The notes under the pieces are model-generated. The model was not told the origin of the DNA. It searched no databases and saw only the letters and a list, made by a program, of their open reading frames with translations. Below, in pieces: positions 18,201 through 26,448 of a stretch of 64,000 nt of DNA. This DNA is from Pseudanabaena mucicola str. Chao 1806 (GTDB lineage: Bacteria; Cyanobacteriota; Cyanobacteriia; Pseudanabaenales; Pseudanabaenaceae), in assembly GCF_030323025.1 (NCBI RefSeq), contig NZ_CP097329.1:4388001-4452000 (forward strand), read 5' to 3'. The position numbers and the translations under genes are program-made. Numbering within the stretch: position 1 is the stretch's first letter; the number at the start of each line of letters is the position of its first letter.

Positions 18201-18952
18201 TTTTGACTAACTTTAGTTTCCTTTAGAAAGCGATTAATATCGCCTAGCCTCATTGATACGCCTAATACTCCTTGAAAATCTCCATTAGGGTCGTAAATTG
18301 GTTTAATAGCTGTGATGGCTGCTTCGCCAGTCATCGACTCAGTATATACTTCGCTCCAAGTACTCTGCTGAGTCTCTATAAGTTTTTGATACCAAGAGCG
18401 ATCGCTTAGTTTGATGCGATTTTTTGCCATCAATGGTGATTTTGCTCTACCCAAATTGTCTGCCATGTAGATGGCTGTAGCATCTTCTACGGTGAATTGA
18501 TTTTTGATACGTCGTGCACCAATATATTGTCCTGATGTATTAGTGACGTAAATATTACTGATATGTGGAAAGTCTTGTAACTCTTTCCAAAATAGAGTTT
18601 GGATTCGCTGCTCATTAGCGCCATTGAGTTGATCTAAATCAACATCGTTCGCATTGATTTGATTGAGGATATAGGGAAGCTCTAAATAGGAATTTAACTG
18701 GTCTTGGACTTGTTCTGTAACTTTGCGATGGAGTTGATTGTTGAGGTTGCCGATCGCTTCATGGGCATTGCGGAAAGTCAACCAACTAATTAAGCCAACG
18801 ATGCCAAAGGTGCTGAGCAGAAATGGTAGTGTGATTAGCACAATCAAAGGTATTTTGAATCCATTGCTTTCACAATTGATACTAGCTCCAGTTGCGACTG
18901 CTTTAGCAGTGGTGGTAGGAAGGATTGGTGTGGTCATAGGCTTTTTACGCAA
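15275..18952 (-). CDS. Hybrid sensor histidine kinase: dCache, HAMP, two PAS, HisKA, HATPase, receiver
   Basis: This 1225-residue membrane sensor has an N-terminal helix near 35-60, a large periplasmic dCache-type domain (about 60-370) and a second helix. HAMP (about 390-440) is followed by a coiled coil and two PAS/PAC domains (about 480-600 and 610-735; each ends DRK). Then come a HisKA box, FLANMSHELRTPLNGILGYA, a HATPase_c domain with DTGVGIAP and GTGLGLPI, and a receiver with LILLDMVMPELDG carrying the phospho-acceptor Asp. About 90 residues follow. The start overlaps the stop of the TPR gene upstream by 8 bp, so the two are co-transcribed. The ligand is unknown. Confidence 0.92.
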   Translation of the reverse strand: MRKKPMTTPILPTTTAKAVATGASINCESNGFKIPLIVLITLPFLLSTFGIVGLISWLTFRNAHEAIGNLNNQLHRKVTEQVQDQLNSYLELPYILNQINANDVDLDQLNGANEQRIQTLFWKELQDFPHISNIYVTNTSGQYIGARRIKNQFTVEDATAIYMADNLGRAKSPLMAKNRIKLSDRSWYQKLIETQQSTWSEVYTESMTGEAAITAIKPIYDPNGDFQGVLGVSMRLGDINRFLKETKVSQKGQTFIVDHAGRLVASSNLEATIATSNYQNSQYSKPERIFATQSQDPLTQQVAKWLKSQETMDNHQLLQSLLQSVIKFDGENYYLQVASLKDTSKLRGLNWSIVVVTPTSEFLSQIRENTTSTLILCFVALSLTTIFGIISARWLSRPITQLSLASQAIANGNLNQKVEYSCVVKELAILATAFNQMSRQLKKSHTRLEEYSQLLVQKVDERTQALQQEIIEHEMTEAALRESEEKFAKAFRSSPDGMALVTVGTNKHVDVNDKWTEITGYSREEAIGAAPSDLNLWLDLQERDRMLAILERDCRVFNYEASFVTKAGKIITGLISSETIEFGGQVFAIYAIKDISDRKKIEENIKESEKKYRDLVESANCIILRWDTQGSICFLNDYGLKFFGCQLEDIIGSCVLETIVSTQSVTGDDLRKMIEDICQNPEKYQLNENENICKDGRRVWVTWSNKPIYNDQGKLIEILSVGTDITDRKRAEKELQSAKEIADMANRAKSDFLANMSHELRTPLNGILGYAQILKRSNDPQKHRSGLEIIQRSGEHLLTLLNDILDLSKIEAKKLELNSSEFDLPKLLQSITDMFQLQVHAKDVKLTYQPLTPLPTIMYGDEKRLRQVLINLFGNAVKFTDQGSVSFCVSAQPYEPNSSNPKQKNYKLRFEIADTGVGIAPDKLEEIFLPFQQVGERSRRYSGTGLGLPICQKIVEMMGGQLQVTSTLNEGSTFWFEIELTEVANHSTTTAIDSRTITGYYGDRLKILVVDDKTENRMVLSDLLVPLGFIVAEAIDGYDCIRQAQIFAPDLILLDMVMPELDGHETTKQLRQLSMFEKTAIVMVSASAFSQDRELSLKVGCNAFIAKPVNPDNLFHTMRSLLNLEWQYDDLALGDPSLTNGFDNNRNIEEPTQPLIYPPKSTLDNLIQMARIGDILAIQDEVMLLQETDSVFTPFTKQILVYARDFQIRRIREFLESQQQEVLMS

Positions 18953-20474
18953 AACCTAGTCTCCTTAAAGCGGGGAGCCGATTTTGCCAGACTTGAGTTT
19001 CTTGGGGAGAAATTTGAATTGCCCTATCATAGGCGGTGATCGCTTCTTCTAGTTTACCAAGTCCACTGAGAGCATTGCCAAGACTATACCAAGCAAAGTA
19101 GTCATCAGGATTAATTCCCAAAGCACGCTCATGACTGGCGATCGCATCTTCATAAAGTTCTAAACGGCTAAGTACCAAGCCACGATTATTCCAAGCATAG
19201 TAGTCATCAGGACGGATTTCTAAAGTTTTATCATAGCTGGCGATCGCTTCTGTATAATTGCCCCAATTCTCCAAAGCCTTGGCTCGACTGTACCAAATTT
19301 GATGATCACGTGGTTTGTACTCTAGGGCACGATCATAACTGGCTACAGCTTCCCCATATTTACCAATACTTTCAAGGGCATAGGCTAGGCTAAACCAACC
19401 TTGCACATAGTCAGGTTTGAGTGCTAAAGCTTTTTCGCAATTTTCGATCGCTTCTTCATGCTTACCGAGAAAGGTATAGATTAAGCCCTTACCGCCATAG
19501 GATTGGTAGTAGTCGGGCTTATGTCTAAGAGCAATATTGTAACTATTGATTGCCTCTTCATAACGTCCCAAAATACTTAAGGAAGTTCCCAAATTATGCC
19601 ATGCTACATAAAAATCTTCTTTGCAGGAAATTGCTTGGCGATAGTTATCTACGGCTTCTTCATGGTGATCGCTTATATCTAGAGCAACTGCCCGGTTATA
19701 CCAAGCCAAATGATTATCATTACGAATTCGTAAGGCAAGATCACAGTTGGCGATCGCCTCTTGACAGCGATTTCCTGCAACTAATAGCCTACCCTGCTCT
19801 AGCAATAACTCAATGCGTCGTTCAGAAATTAATGGCTGAGCATCAATTAACTTCTGGAGATCTTTATATTTGCGATCGCGCTCTTCCTCACTTATTTGAA
19901 CATAGGCTTCATAGTAATCACCCCCCAACCAACGAAAAGTTTCTTGTCGCAGTAACTCCATGTCCGTGGGGAATTCAAATACCTCAATGTAATCATTAAA
20001 AAGTTCTGGAGATCTATTAATAAAAAACTTAAGGGCAAATAATGGCAATAGAAATACAAAACAAATTGAAAATTGCTCTTTAAGCTTGGATTGCAATAAA
20101 CTTAAATGGGCTAGTGGTCGTGTAATATTTTTTAGCTTTTCGCTTAAGCTACTATCAGCAATATCTTCAACTTTGGCTTTTAAAAACTCTTCGATATTTG
20201 TAACAAATAATACATTTGCCTTATGTAAATCTTTCCTCTCAACTAGCAACTCATAGAAATCATTGATCGGCTGATCAAGTCTTAATACATGGATACTTCG
20301 ATGGGGTATATCTCTTATTGCCCTTTTTATAATTTGCTCCCCTTCATCAGGTGAACAACGCACAAAAAGAGTAGCAAAACCTTGTTTTTGCCTCAATAGA
20401 TTTAATAAGGTTTGATATTCTGTCTCTGGATTTTTTAGAGCATCTTTGTCCCAAGTGTTTTCAGTGTCATTCAT
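18945..20474 (-). CDS. TPR protein with N-terminal degenerate NTPase-like domain
   Basis: The ATG at 20474 (MNDTENTW) is preferred; the frame allows 12 more residues upstream. The first about 200 residues resemble an AAA-like fold (CSPDEGEQIIKRAI, then VLFVTNIEEFLKA as a Walker-B-like strand), but no GxxxxGKT loop is visible. They include a hydrophobic segment (ICFVFLLPLFALKFF). Eight 34-residue TPR units follow from about 230 to the end, with the W-x-x-x-G-x-x-L/A-x-x-x-G-x-Y-x-E-A-I pattern. The gene overlaps the hybrid kinase start by 8 bp and is probably its scaffold or partner. Confidence 0.8.
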   Translation of the reverse strand: MNDTENTWDKDALKNPETEYQTLLNLLRQKQGFATLFVRCSPDEGEQIIKRAIRDIPHRSIHVLRLDQPINDFYELLVERKDLHKANVLFVTNIEEFLKAKVEDIADSSLSEKLKNITRPLAHLSLLQSKLKEQFSICFVFLLPLFALKFFINRSPELFNDYIEVFEFPTDMELLRQETFRWLGGDYYEAYVQISEEERDRKYKDLQKLIDAQPLISERRIELLLEQGRLLVAGNRCQEAIANCDLALRIRNDNHLAWYNRAVALDISDHHEEAVDNYRQAISCKEDFYVAWHNLGTSLSILGRYEEAINSYNIALRHKPDYYQSYGGKGLIYTFLGKHEEAIENCEKALALKPDYVQGWFSLAYALESIGKYGEAVASYDRALEYKPRDHQIWYSRAKALENWGNYTEAIASYDKTLEIRPDDYYAWNNRGLVLSRLELYEDAIASHERALGINPDDYFAWYSLGNALSGLGKLEEAITAYDRAIQISPQETQVWQNRLPALRRLGFA

Positions 20475-20581
20475 AGCTCTCCACGTTGACAGACAAGCCA
20501 ACCAAAGCAAATTTGTAAAAAACTTTGCTACTGGTGATTACAAAAATAAATACGGTACAAAACATAAAACTAGTTTATTAT

Positions 20582-20683
20582 AAGTTGCTCAACTTAATTA
20601 AAACCTAAAACTAGATTTTGTCCCGCCCGCGTAGCGGGCAGAACAAATTTCTCGGGTTTTAGTTTACTTATATCTAGCTACTT
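20582..20683. repeat. Repeat family B element (102 bp)
   Basis: The ends are AAGTTGCTCAACTTAATTAA and CTAGCTACTT, and the core GCCCGCGTAGCGGGC hairpin is family-typical. It is the most diverged of four 102-bp copies (others at 28528, 48551, 60544) and lies upstream of the TPR gene. Confidence 0.75.
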
Positions 20684-20702
20684 AGTAGTCCTAAAACATT
20701 TT

Positions 20703-20758
20703 GGTAGTCATGCAATGTAATTGTGCTGCGGGCGCGAAGCGCCCGCAGCACAATTACT
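20703..20758. repeat. Repeat family G hairpin
   Basis: GGTAGTCATGCAATGTAATT opens a hairpin with stem GTGCTGCGGGCGC / GCGCCCGCAGCAC. The same opening 22 bases recur at 58254, so this is a small repeat family. Confidence 0.5.
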
Positions 20759-20818
20759 AAAAAAATTACTTTACAGCACTACCACATTTTATTGAGGATT
20801 ATTGAGGGTTACTATGGT

Positions 20819-21190
20819 TTAGGCATCGTATACTATATCTACTAGCTCTAAGTCTTGTTTAGTTCCTGCGAAGGGATTATCTGGGGTCAGAAAAAGCATA
20901 CAGTGACATTCTTTGCGTTCACGCATTGGCACACAGGGACAATTCCAATAGGTATCTTTAACTTCAGCTTCCTTGTCTTCGTAATAACGGCAAGGACAAA
21001 GAGGAGAACCAAACTCTTCTTTATGTTTTGCTAATCCTTCGATAACAGCGTTTGTTACGCTAGGATCGGAGCAAAAAAAAGTGCCTGTGTTTTTGGCATA
21101 TTTTTCGGAAAACTTTCTCATGGCTTCAAAGTTTTTGGAGGAAGCTTTATTTTTCCCACGGTCTGACTCTGACTCTGGTTTAAGTGACAT
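20819..21190 (-). CDS. ftrC: Ferredoxin-thioredoxin reductase catalytic chain
   Basis: This is the catalytic subunit of FTR, which passes electrons from photosystem-I-reduced ferredoxin to thioredoxin through a 4Fe-4S cluster and an adjacent redox disulfide. In 123 residues the hallmark cysteines are all visible: C40, then CPC (65/67), CPC (84/86) and CHC (95/97), with CRYYEDKEAE between. The N terminus is slightly longer than usual and rich in Ser/Glu/Lys. The variable chain gene (ftrV) is not nearby. Confidence 0.95.
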   Translation of the reverse strand: MSLKPESESDRGKNKASSKNFEAMRKFSEKYAKNTGTFFCSDPSVTNAVIEGLAKHKEEFGSPLCPCRYYEDKEAEVKDTYWNCPCVPMRERKECHCMLFLTPDNPFAGTKQDLELVDIVYDA

Positions 21191-21427
21191 AAATAAAAAA
21201 ATTGCAAATAGACGGCTAATTATTACCTATATCATGAAATCGCTACGATACCATCGCGAGAAATTGTCTGAATTAAATAATTGCAAACAAGAATTTTTGC
21301 TAAAGTAATAACTAGGGAAATTAAAGATCTATCAGCCTTAACCGTAAATATGGCATATAGCGTTTATCAGACTTCTGAAATAGGGTTTGCGGAGGTAAAC
21401 ATCTGTAACTTGCTTGAAAAAAGCTAT

Positions 21428-22147
21428 ATGGCAAGTATGGCAAACATATATGACAAACATATGGCAACTACAGTGGCAGTTAAAGTCAAACTTTATGTTT
21501 GTGTGAGATTAGCGATCGCGGCAATCTTGATCAACTTGATCAAGATGATTGTTGGTATTTCTATGGTACACGCCAATGATGCTGATAGTTCTACCGAGAA
21601 ACTCGGTGCAGTAAGGACTTTGCCAAGTTTACAGACCAGAGCACAACCTCCCTTACAACCGTCAACTTTACACCTTGGGATGTTGCAGAAGCAGTTTTTT
21701 GAATATGCTAAGGACAATAATTGGGTGGCGATCACTACAATCCATCGCGATAAATTTACGGTACATCAGTTGCAACCAGGGGGTGAAGGTTTGTATGCCT
21801 TGCCTGATCGCCAACTAGTCTATGTGCGTGGTTTTATCGCTAATGTTTACTTTGAGAGCGATCGCTTAGTGGGTATTCGTTTAGTACCTGATAATCGCGA
21901 TCGTGCTCTGACTGCTCCCAAATTATTAATCTTAGTGCGGGCATGGTTCCCAGATGATGCCTTAAGTGTGATCTATCAAGTCGCCCCATCAGATCCTCGT
22001 AAGAGCATAGTTGAAACATTAATTGGTACTATACCTAAGGTTTTTGAGTGGGATTTAGGGAAAACGAGTTTGCCCTTTTGTCGTACCATAGTTTTTCCTG
22101 CCCCTTTTCCCATCAATACTTTTTCAACATGTAGTCTTAAATTGTAG
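21428..22147 (+). CDS. Hypothetical exported protein
   Basis: The frame is open from about 21281, but the ATG at 21428 (MASMANIYDKHMATT) gives a plausible signal region with the helix VCVRLAIAAILINLIKMIVG before a probable cleavage near VHAND. The mature part of about 180 residues has no motif I recognise. A recurring pattern of short beta strands (FTVHQLQPGGEGLYALPDRQLVYVRGF) suggests an all-beta fold. It lies 120 bp upstream of trpS on the same strand. The start is uncertain. Confidence 0.55.
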   Translation: MASMANIYDKHMATTVAVKVKLYVCVRLAIAAILINLIKMIVGISMVHANDADSSTEKLGAVRTLPSLQTRAQPPLQPSTLHLGMLQKQFFEYAKDNNWVAITTIHRDKFTVHQLQPGGEGLYALPDRQLVYVRGFIANVYFESDRLVGIRLVPDNRDRALTAPKLLILVRAWFPDDALSVIYQVAPSDPRKSIVETLIGTIPKVFEWDLGKTSLPFCRTIVFPAPFPINTFSTCSLKL

Positions 22148-22270
22148 GAAGCGCTAAGCGTTAAAAAAATAGTTTCAATTCCTTTTGCGTAATTCCTAAT
22201 TCATTTGATCGATAATTGCATCTGCCATTTGTTTCTCAATCCTTCTAAATATACTGACAAATTATTCTCC

Positions 22271-23269
22271 ATGCAAAAACGAGTTCTATCTGGTGTACAA
22301 CCAACTGGCAACCTCCATATTGGCAATTATTTGGGGGCTATTCGTAACTGGGTAGAGACTCAGACCGATTACGAAAATTTCTTTTGTGTTGTCGATCTGC
22401 ACGCGATTACTGTCCCTCACGATCCGCAAACTTTAGCTCGCAACACTCGCGACATTGCAGCTTTATACATTGCCTGTGGTATTGATCCCAAGATTTCCAC
22501 AATTTTTGTGCAGTCCCATGTATCCGCCCATGCTGAGTTAACATGGCTTCTCAATTGCATCACGCCGCTAAATTGGTTGGAGCGCATGATCCAATTCAAA
22601 GAGAAGGCGATCAAACAAGGGGAAAATGTGGGAGTAGGGCTACTGGATTATCCTGTACTAATGGCTGCGGATATTTTGCTATATCAAGCGGATTTAGTTC
22701 CTGTTGGAGAAGATCAGAAGCAACATTTGGAACTAACGCGGGATATTGCGGGAAGGTTTAATGATCAGTTTGCACCAGTTTTGAAAGTGCCTGAGCCACT
22801 AATTCGGAAAGAAGGGGCAAGGGTGATGAGTCTCACCGATGGCACTAAAAAAATGTCGAAGTCAGATCCTTCGGAAATGAGTCGGATTCATCTGCTCGAT
22901 AAGCCCGATGAAATTGCCAAAAAAATCAAGAAATGTAAGACCGATTCTGTCCGTGAATTAGTCTTTGATGATAGCGATCGCCCTGAAGCAAATAATCTAC
23001 TCGGTTTATACGCGATTTTTGCGAATAAAACTAAGGAAGAAGTCCAAGTTGAGGCGGCGACATGGCGTGGCTGGGGAGATTTTAAGACGGTGTTGATTGA
23101 TGCTGCGATCAAGCATCTTGAGCCAATTCAATCTAAATATTATGAAGTGGTCAAAGAATCAGGATATCTGGATCACATCTTACAAGAAGGTCGCGAAAAA
23201 GCCTCTGAAAATGCCTTTAAAACCCTCAATGCTGTCAAAAATGCGATGGGTTATTTACCAATTTTATAG
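22271..23269 (+). CDS. trpS: Tryptophanyl-tRNA synthetase
   Basis: This class I synthetase charges tRNA-Trp. The ATG at 22271 gives the canonical start MQKRVLSGVQPTGNLHIGNYLGA, which includes the HIGN signature; the frame upstream of it is not family-like. The second signature is KKMSKSDPSE near residue 195. The 332 residues are the usual length. A strong hairpin with a T-run follows. Confidence 0.97.
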   Translation: MQKRVLSGVQPTGNLHIGNYLGAIRNWVETQTDYENFFCVVDLHAITVPHDPQTLARNTRDIAALYIACGIDPKISTIFVQSHVSAHAELTWLLNCITPLNWLERMIQFKEKAIKQGENVGVGLLDYPVLMAADILLYQADLVPVGEDQKQHLELTRDIAGRFNDQFAPVLKVPEPLIRKEGARVMSLTDGTKKMSKSDPSEMSRIHLLDKPDEIAKKIKKCKTDSVRELVFDDSDRPEANNLLGLYAIFANKTKEEVQVEAATWRGWGDFKTVLIDAAIKHLEPIQSKYYEVVKESGYLDHILQEGREKASENAFKTLNAVKNAMGYLPIL

Positions 23270-23336
23270 ACATATAGGACTTTGCGTTTACTGAAAACCC
23301 AGAAATATTTTAACGTCAGTTTGACGAAGCTGAAAA

Positions 23337-23373
23337 ACAGTGGGAATTGCTTCGCAATTCCCACTGTTTTTTT
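23337..23373 (+). terminator. Intrinsic terminator after trpS
   Basis: ACAGTGGGAATTGC-TTC-GCAATTCCCACTGT is followed by TTTTTT, 67 bases after the trpS stop. Confidence 0.85.
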
Positions 23374-23404
23374 GCGATTTGTGCGGCAATTCGCGCCACT
23401 TTTT

Positions 23405-24371
23405 AACGTGATTTCGGGTTAAAGAAGGCTTCTTGGGTTGGTGACAATAAGCAATCAAGCCACAAATGACATTAATCATGGCATTGATGGGACTGCGATG
23501 ACGAGAATGTTCGATCTGTGAAATATTTTTGAGTTGGTCAATGATCGCTTCAATAATCGAGCGCTTGCGAGAAAACAACTTGTCAGTCAAGCGCATCAAG
23601 CGATTTTTCATATTGCGTTTGGGTTTAGCGAAGAACTCAATCCCAAAATCTTGGAACAGTTGAGATGCTAAAGATTGAGATACATAACCACGGTCAGCAA
23701 AGACTTTGCCAAACATGAATTTGAGTAAATCAGGGATCGGTTTACGGTCATCCACATTGCTTGGCGTAATTTGGATATTCAGCAGTTCGCCGCACTCATT
23801 GACGAGTAAATGCAGTTTGAAACCAAAAAACCAATCTACTGATGTCTTGCCACGAGCTGCTATCCCCTTAAAGACTTTGTGCTGGTGTATCCGTCGATTG
23901 TGGCAGACATCTAGTGATGTTGAATCTACAAAACTAATACCTGTACATTCGCCAAAACAATGTTTCAGGTATAGCGGTTTTCATTTTGCCTACGGCAAAA
24001 TGAAAACTCAAAACTCTTAATGGGACTGATTTTTTGTTTTTAAATGAGTACACACTCATTTGAAAACCTCTATATATGCACAGTGGCATCATTGCTGCAC
24101 CCATAAACTCGATAAACCTGTTGTAGCTTGGTAGTCTGGGAAACTCCTTCCACCAATATTTGCACACTTGTTTTTCATAGAAATGTTTGAAGTTGCGGTA
24201 GTGGTTTTGGTGAAAGCCGATCAGGATCGTCATGATTTCACTCATACTCAGACATCTTGTCCTTTGTCTTTGTTGTAAGCCATTGCCCAGCAACATTTGT
24301 CGCCATTTTGGCTCAAATATTTTGCAAAAATTATCGACATGGCAAAATAGGGCTTCTAAACTATTACTCAT
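23405..24371 (-). pseudogene. IS982 transposase, split by a TA-flanked miniature element
   Basis: The N-terminal part runs from the ATG at 24371 (MSNSLEALFCHVDNFCKIF) to MMPLCIY. The C-terminal part resumes as LKHCFGECTGISFVDSTS and continues through VDDRKPIPDLLKFMFGKVFADRGYVS and SRHRSPINAM to the IS end. Removing 23972-24072 plus one TA joins the two in frame without a stop, giving a full-length transposase. The downstream half has no stop inside the IS end and reads into flanking DNA. It is non-functional as it stands. Confidence 0.88.
23972..24072. mobile_element. Family C miniature element (101 bp) inside IS982
   Basis: The inverted ends TAGCGGTTTTCA and TGAAAACCTCTA are flanked by TA on both sides (23970-23971, 24073-24074), as for IS630/Tc1-mariner-type elements. 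A second copy of exactly the same length is at 62002-62102. No coding capacity. Confidence 0.85.
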
Positions 24372-24462
24372 GGGAGTTACTTCGCTGAACTTGTTTTTCT
24401 TATTTTCAGCTTATCGGTTTCTCCGTTTTTTTGTCCTTTTCCTTATCCCGAACTCACGTTAA

Positions 24463-26442
24463 TTAAGAACGCCTTTTGAGAATATCCTTTGCCATACTTA
24501 AGAAATAATCAGAATTAGAGGAAGCCACAACTTTTTTCCCCTTTTGTGAACTAGAGGAATTGGAATCACTAGCTTTTTGAGCAATATCGAGATCAGACAG
24601 AACTACTGGCGTGATATCAAGAGTATTAGGTGGGAATACTTCAAATTGAGCTTGGGGTAAAGTTTTAGGTGTATATAGTAAGTAGACAATGCGATCGCCT
24701 TTTTCCCAATTCATATCTGCCGATACGATTTGTAATTGTCCTTTACGCTCAAATAACAATGGCAACAACATTCCTGCATTAAATAGAGTATTAAATCGAT
24801 TTAGTTGCTCTTCAATTTCTTCAGATATCAATAGAAATTCTCCCACTCTCACTTCCCGTTGCAGAATATATTGATTCCAAGTTTTAATTGGTACACGGTT
24901 GCTAAAGGCTTGCTGAACTTCAGGCTGATTGCGATCGCTTTCTACCTCTTTGACATAAATGGCAAATACTTTAGGAGGATTAAATTCTTTAATTGCTAGT
25001 TGAGCAATCACGATATTCACATCAGTATTAATCGTCAGAGCGACAAAGGTTCCTACAGAATCAAGCCCTGCTTCAGCTAAGGATTTTGCATCTAGTCCAT
25101 TACTAACAAAAGCAGGAATATCATATTCAGCAGCTTGTTTACAAAATTCAGCATTGGTATCAATCAATGCGACCCTGTGACCATTAGCTTGAAAGAGACG
25201 CGCTACGAGAATGCCAATAGGATTACTCCCGACAATTACTAATCCTGAGATGTCGCCTTGACTAAGCCCTAACAACTTCGCTACCAATTTGGCAGACAAT
25301 CCCTGCAAAAATACGGTCATTGCGATCGTCAGAAAGACCAGAGCTTTAACTGATTCACCACCATTGACTCCTCGTTCCGTTAATAAGATCGAAAATAGCG
25401 AAGCCACGGAAGCCGCCACGATGCCCCTCGGCGCACACCAAGCTAAGAATGCCTTTTGCCGCCATGTAAAACTACTGTTCCATGTGCTGACGATGACATT
25501 GATCGGGCGCACAATCAACATCATAAAGAGCACTGTTTGCACACCACCCCAGCCTAGTGCAAATATACTTGGGATAGATAGGTTAGCGGAAAGGAGAATA
25601 AATAGCACTGACACAATCAGTGCTACTAACTGACTTTTGAACTTTAGTAAAGCACGGCTATTGGGAATTTCTGAAGCTCGGAGAATGATTCCCATAACCA
25701 CGACTGCCGTTAGTCCAGACTCACTTTGAATTTCTTGGGCAAGCCCAAAGAGAGCAAGAACAGCTGCTACGACTACTGCACTTTTGGTATCCTCCGCCAA
25801 AAATGTAGCCCGTTGTAAAAACCTTCCCAGTAGCCATCCTGCGATCGCACCAACTGTCCCTCCAACCCCTAAACGTAAGCCTAAATCCATGACCACCTCA
25901 AAGGATCCTGCGGCAGGATTTAATGCAACATCTAAAACTACTACTGCTAACACCGAGCCGATCGCATCAATGAGTACTCCCTCTCCCTCAAGAATTGTAG
26001 CAAGACGGCGATCTAGTCCCACTTCCTCAACAATGGGATTAATTACCGTAGGTCCTGTAACGACGACAAGGGCAGCATATAAGAAAGCAATCGTCCAAGG
26101 AAATTCGCTCAACCAATAGGCGGCAATACCACCACCAATCAAGGTAATTAGCGTACCAACAGTAATTAAATTGCGTAAACTTGCAGAAACCTTACCCAGT
26201 TCTTGAAGTTTGAGATTGAGTCCGCCATCAAAGAGAATTAGGGCAACAGAAATAGAAACGATCGCCTCTAAACCATTACCTAATAACCTTGGCTGTACCA
26301 AATTAAAGCCATTCCCACCCAGAGCTACTCCAAACAATAATAGAAAGACAATACTCGGCACACGAAAAAAATTGGCAATAACACGAGCAGAAATCCCTGC
26401 GGCGATCGCGATAATAATTATTAAAGAAAGAGAACTTTCCAT
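24463..26442 (-). CDS. Na+/H+ antiporter (CPA1-type) with C-terminal TrkA-N/RCK domain
   Basis: The first about 395 residues form roughly twelve membrane helices of the CPA1/NhaP family. The transport core shows VVTGPTVINPIVEEV and LEGEGVLIDAIGSVLA near residues 126-165 and WCAPRGIVAASVAS near 345. An NAD-binding RCK/TrkA-N domain follows (SGLVIVGSNPIGILVARLFQANGHRVALIDTN, about 400-515), then about 140 residues. It should exchange Na+ or K+ for protons, gated by nucleotide. It is followed almost without gap by the IS982 element and is 6 bp downstream of ppx, so ppx and this gene are probably one operon. Confidence 0.9.
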   Translation of the reverse strand: MESSLSLIIIIAIAAGISARVIANFFRVPSIVFLLLFGVALGGNGFNLVQPRLLGNGLEAIVSISVALILFDGGLNLKLQELGKVSASLRNLITVGTLITLIGGGIAAYWLSEFPWTIAFLYAALVVVTGPTVINPIVEEVGLDRRLATILEGEGVLIDAIGSVLAVVVLDVALNPAAGSFEVVMDLGLRLGVGGTVGAIAGWLLGRFLQRATFLAEDTKSAVVVAAVLALFGLAQEIQSESGLTAVVVMGIILRASEIPNSRALLKFKSQLVALIVSVLFILLSANLSIPSIFALGWGGVQTVLFMMLIVRPINVIVSTWNSSFTWRQKAFLAWCAPRGIVAASVASLFSILLTERGVNGGESVKALVFLTIAMTVFLQGLSAKLVAKLLGLSQGDISGLVIVGSNPIGILVARLFQANGHRVALIDTNAEFCKQAAEYDIPAFVSNGLDAKSLAEAGLDSVGTFVALTINTDVNIVIAQLAIKEFNPPKVFAIYVKEVESDRNQPEVQQAFSNRVPIKTWNQYILQREVRVGEFLLISEEIEEQLNRFNTLFNAGMLLPLLFERKGQLQIVSADMNWEKGDRIVYLLYTPKTLPQAQFEVFPPNTLDITPVVLSDLDIAQKASDSNSSSSQKGKKVVASSNSDYFLSMAKDILKRRS

Positions 26443-26448
26443 CTCAAT

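Larger units (their letters stand above)
23405..24460 (-). mobile_element. IS982-family insertion sequence, interrupted by a family C element
   Basis: The ends read AACGTGATTTCGGGTTAA on the left and, on the minus strand at the right, AACGTGAGTTCGGGATAA, an 18-bp imperfect terminal inverted repeat. Without the 103-bp insertion the element would be about 953 bp, normal for IS982. No clear target duplication is visible. The right end stops two bases before the stop codon of the antiporter gene at 24463. Confidence 0.85.
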
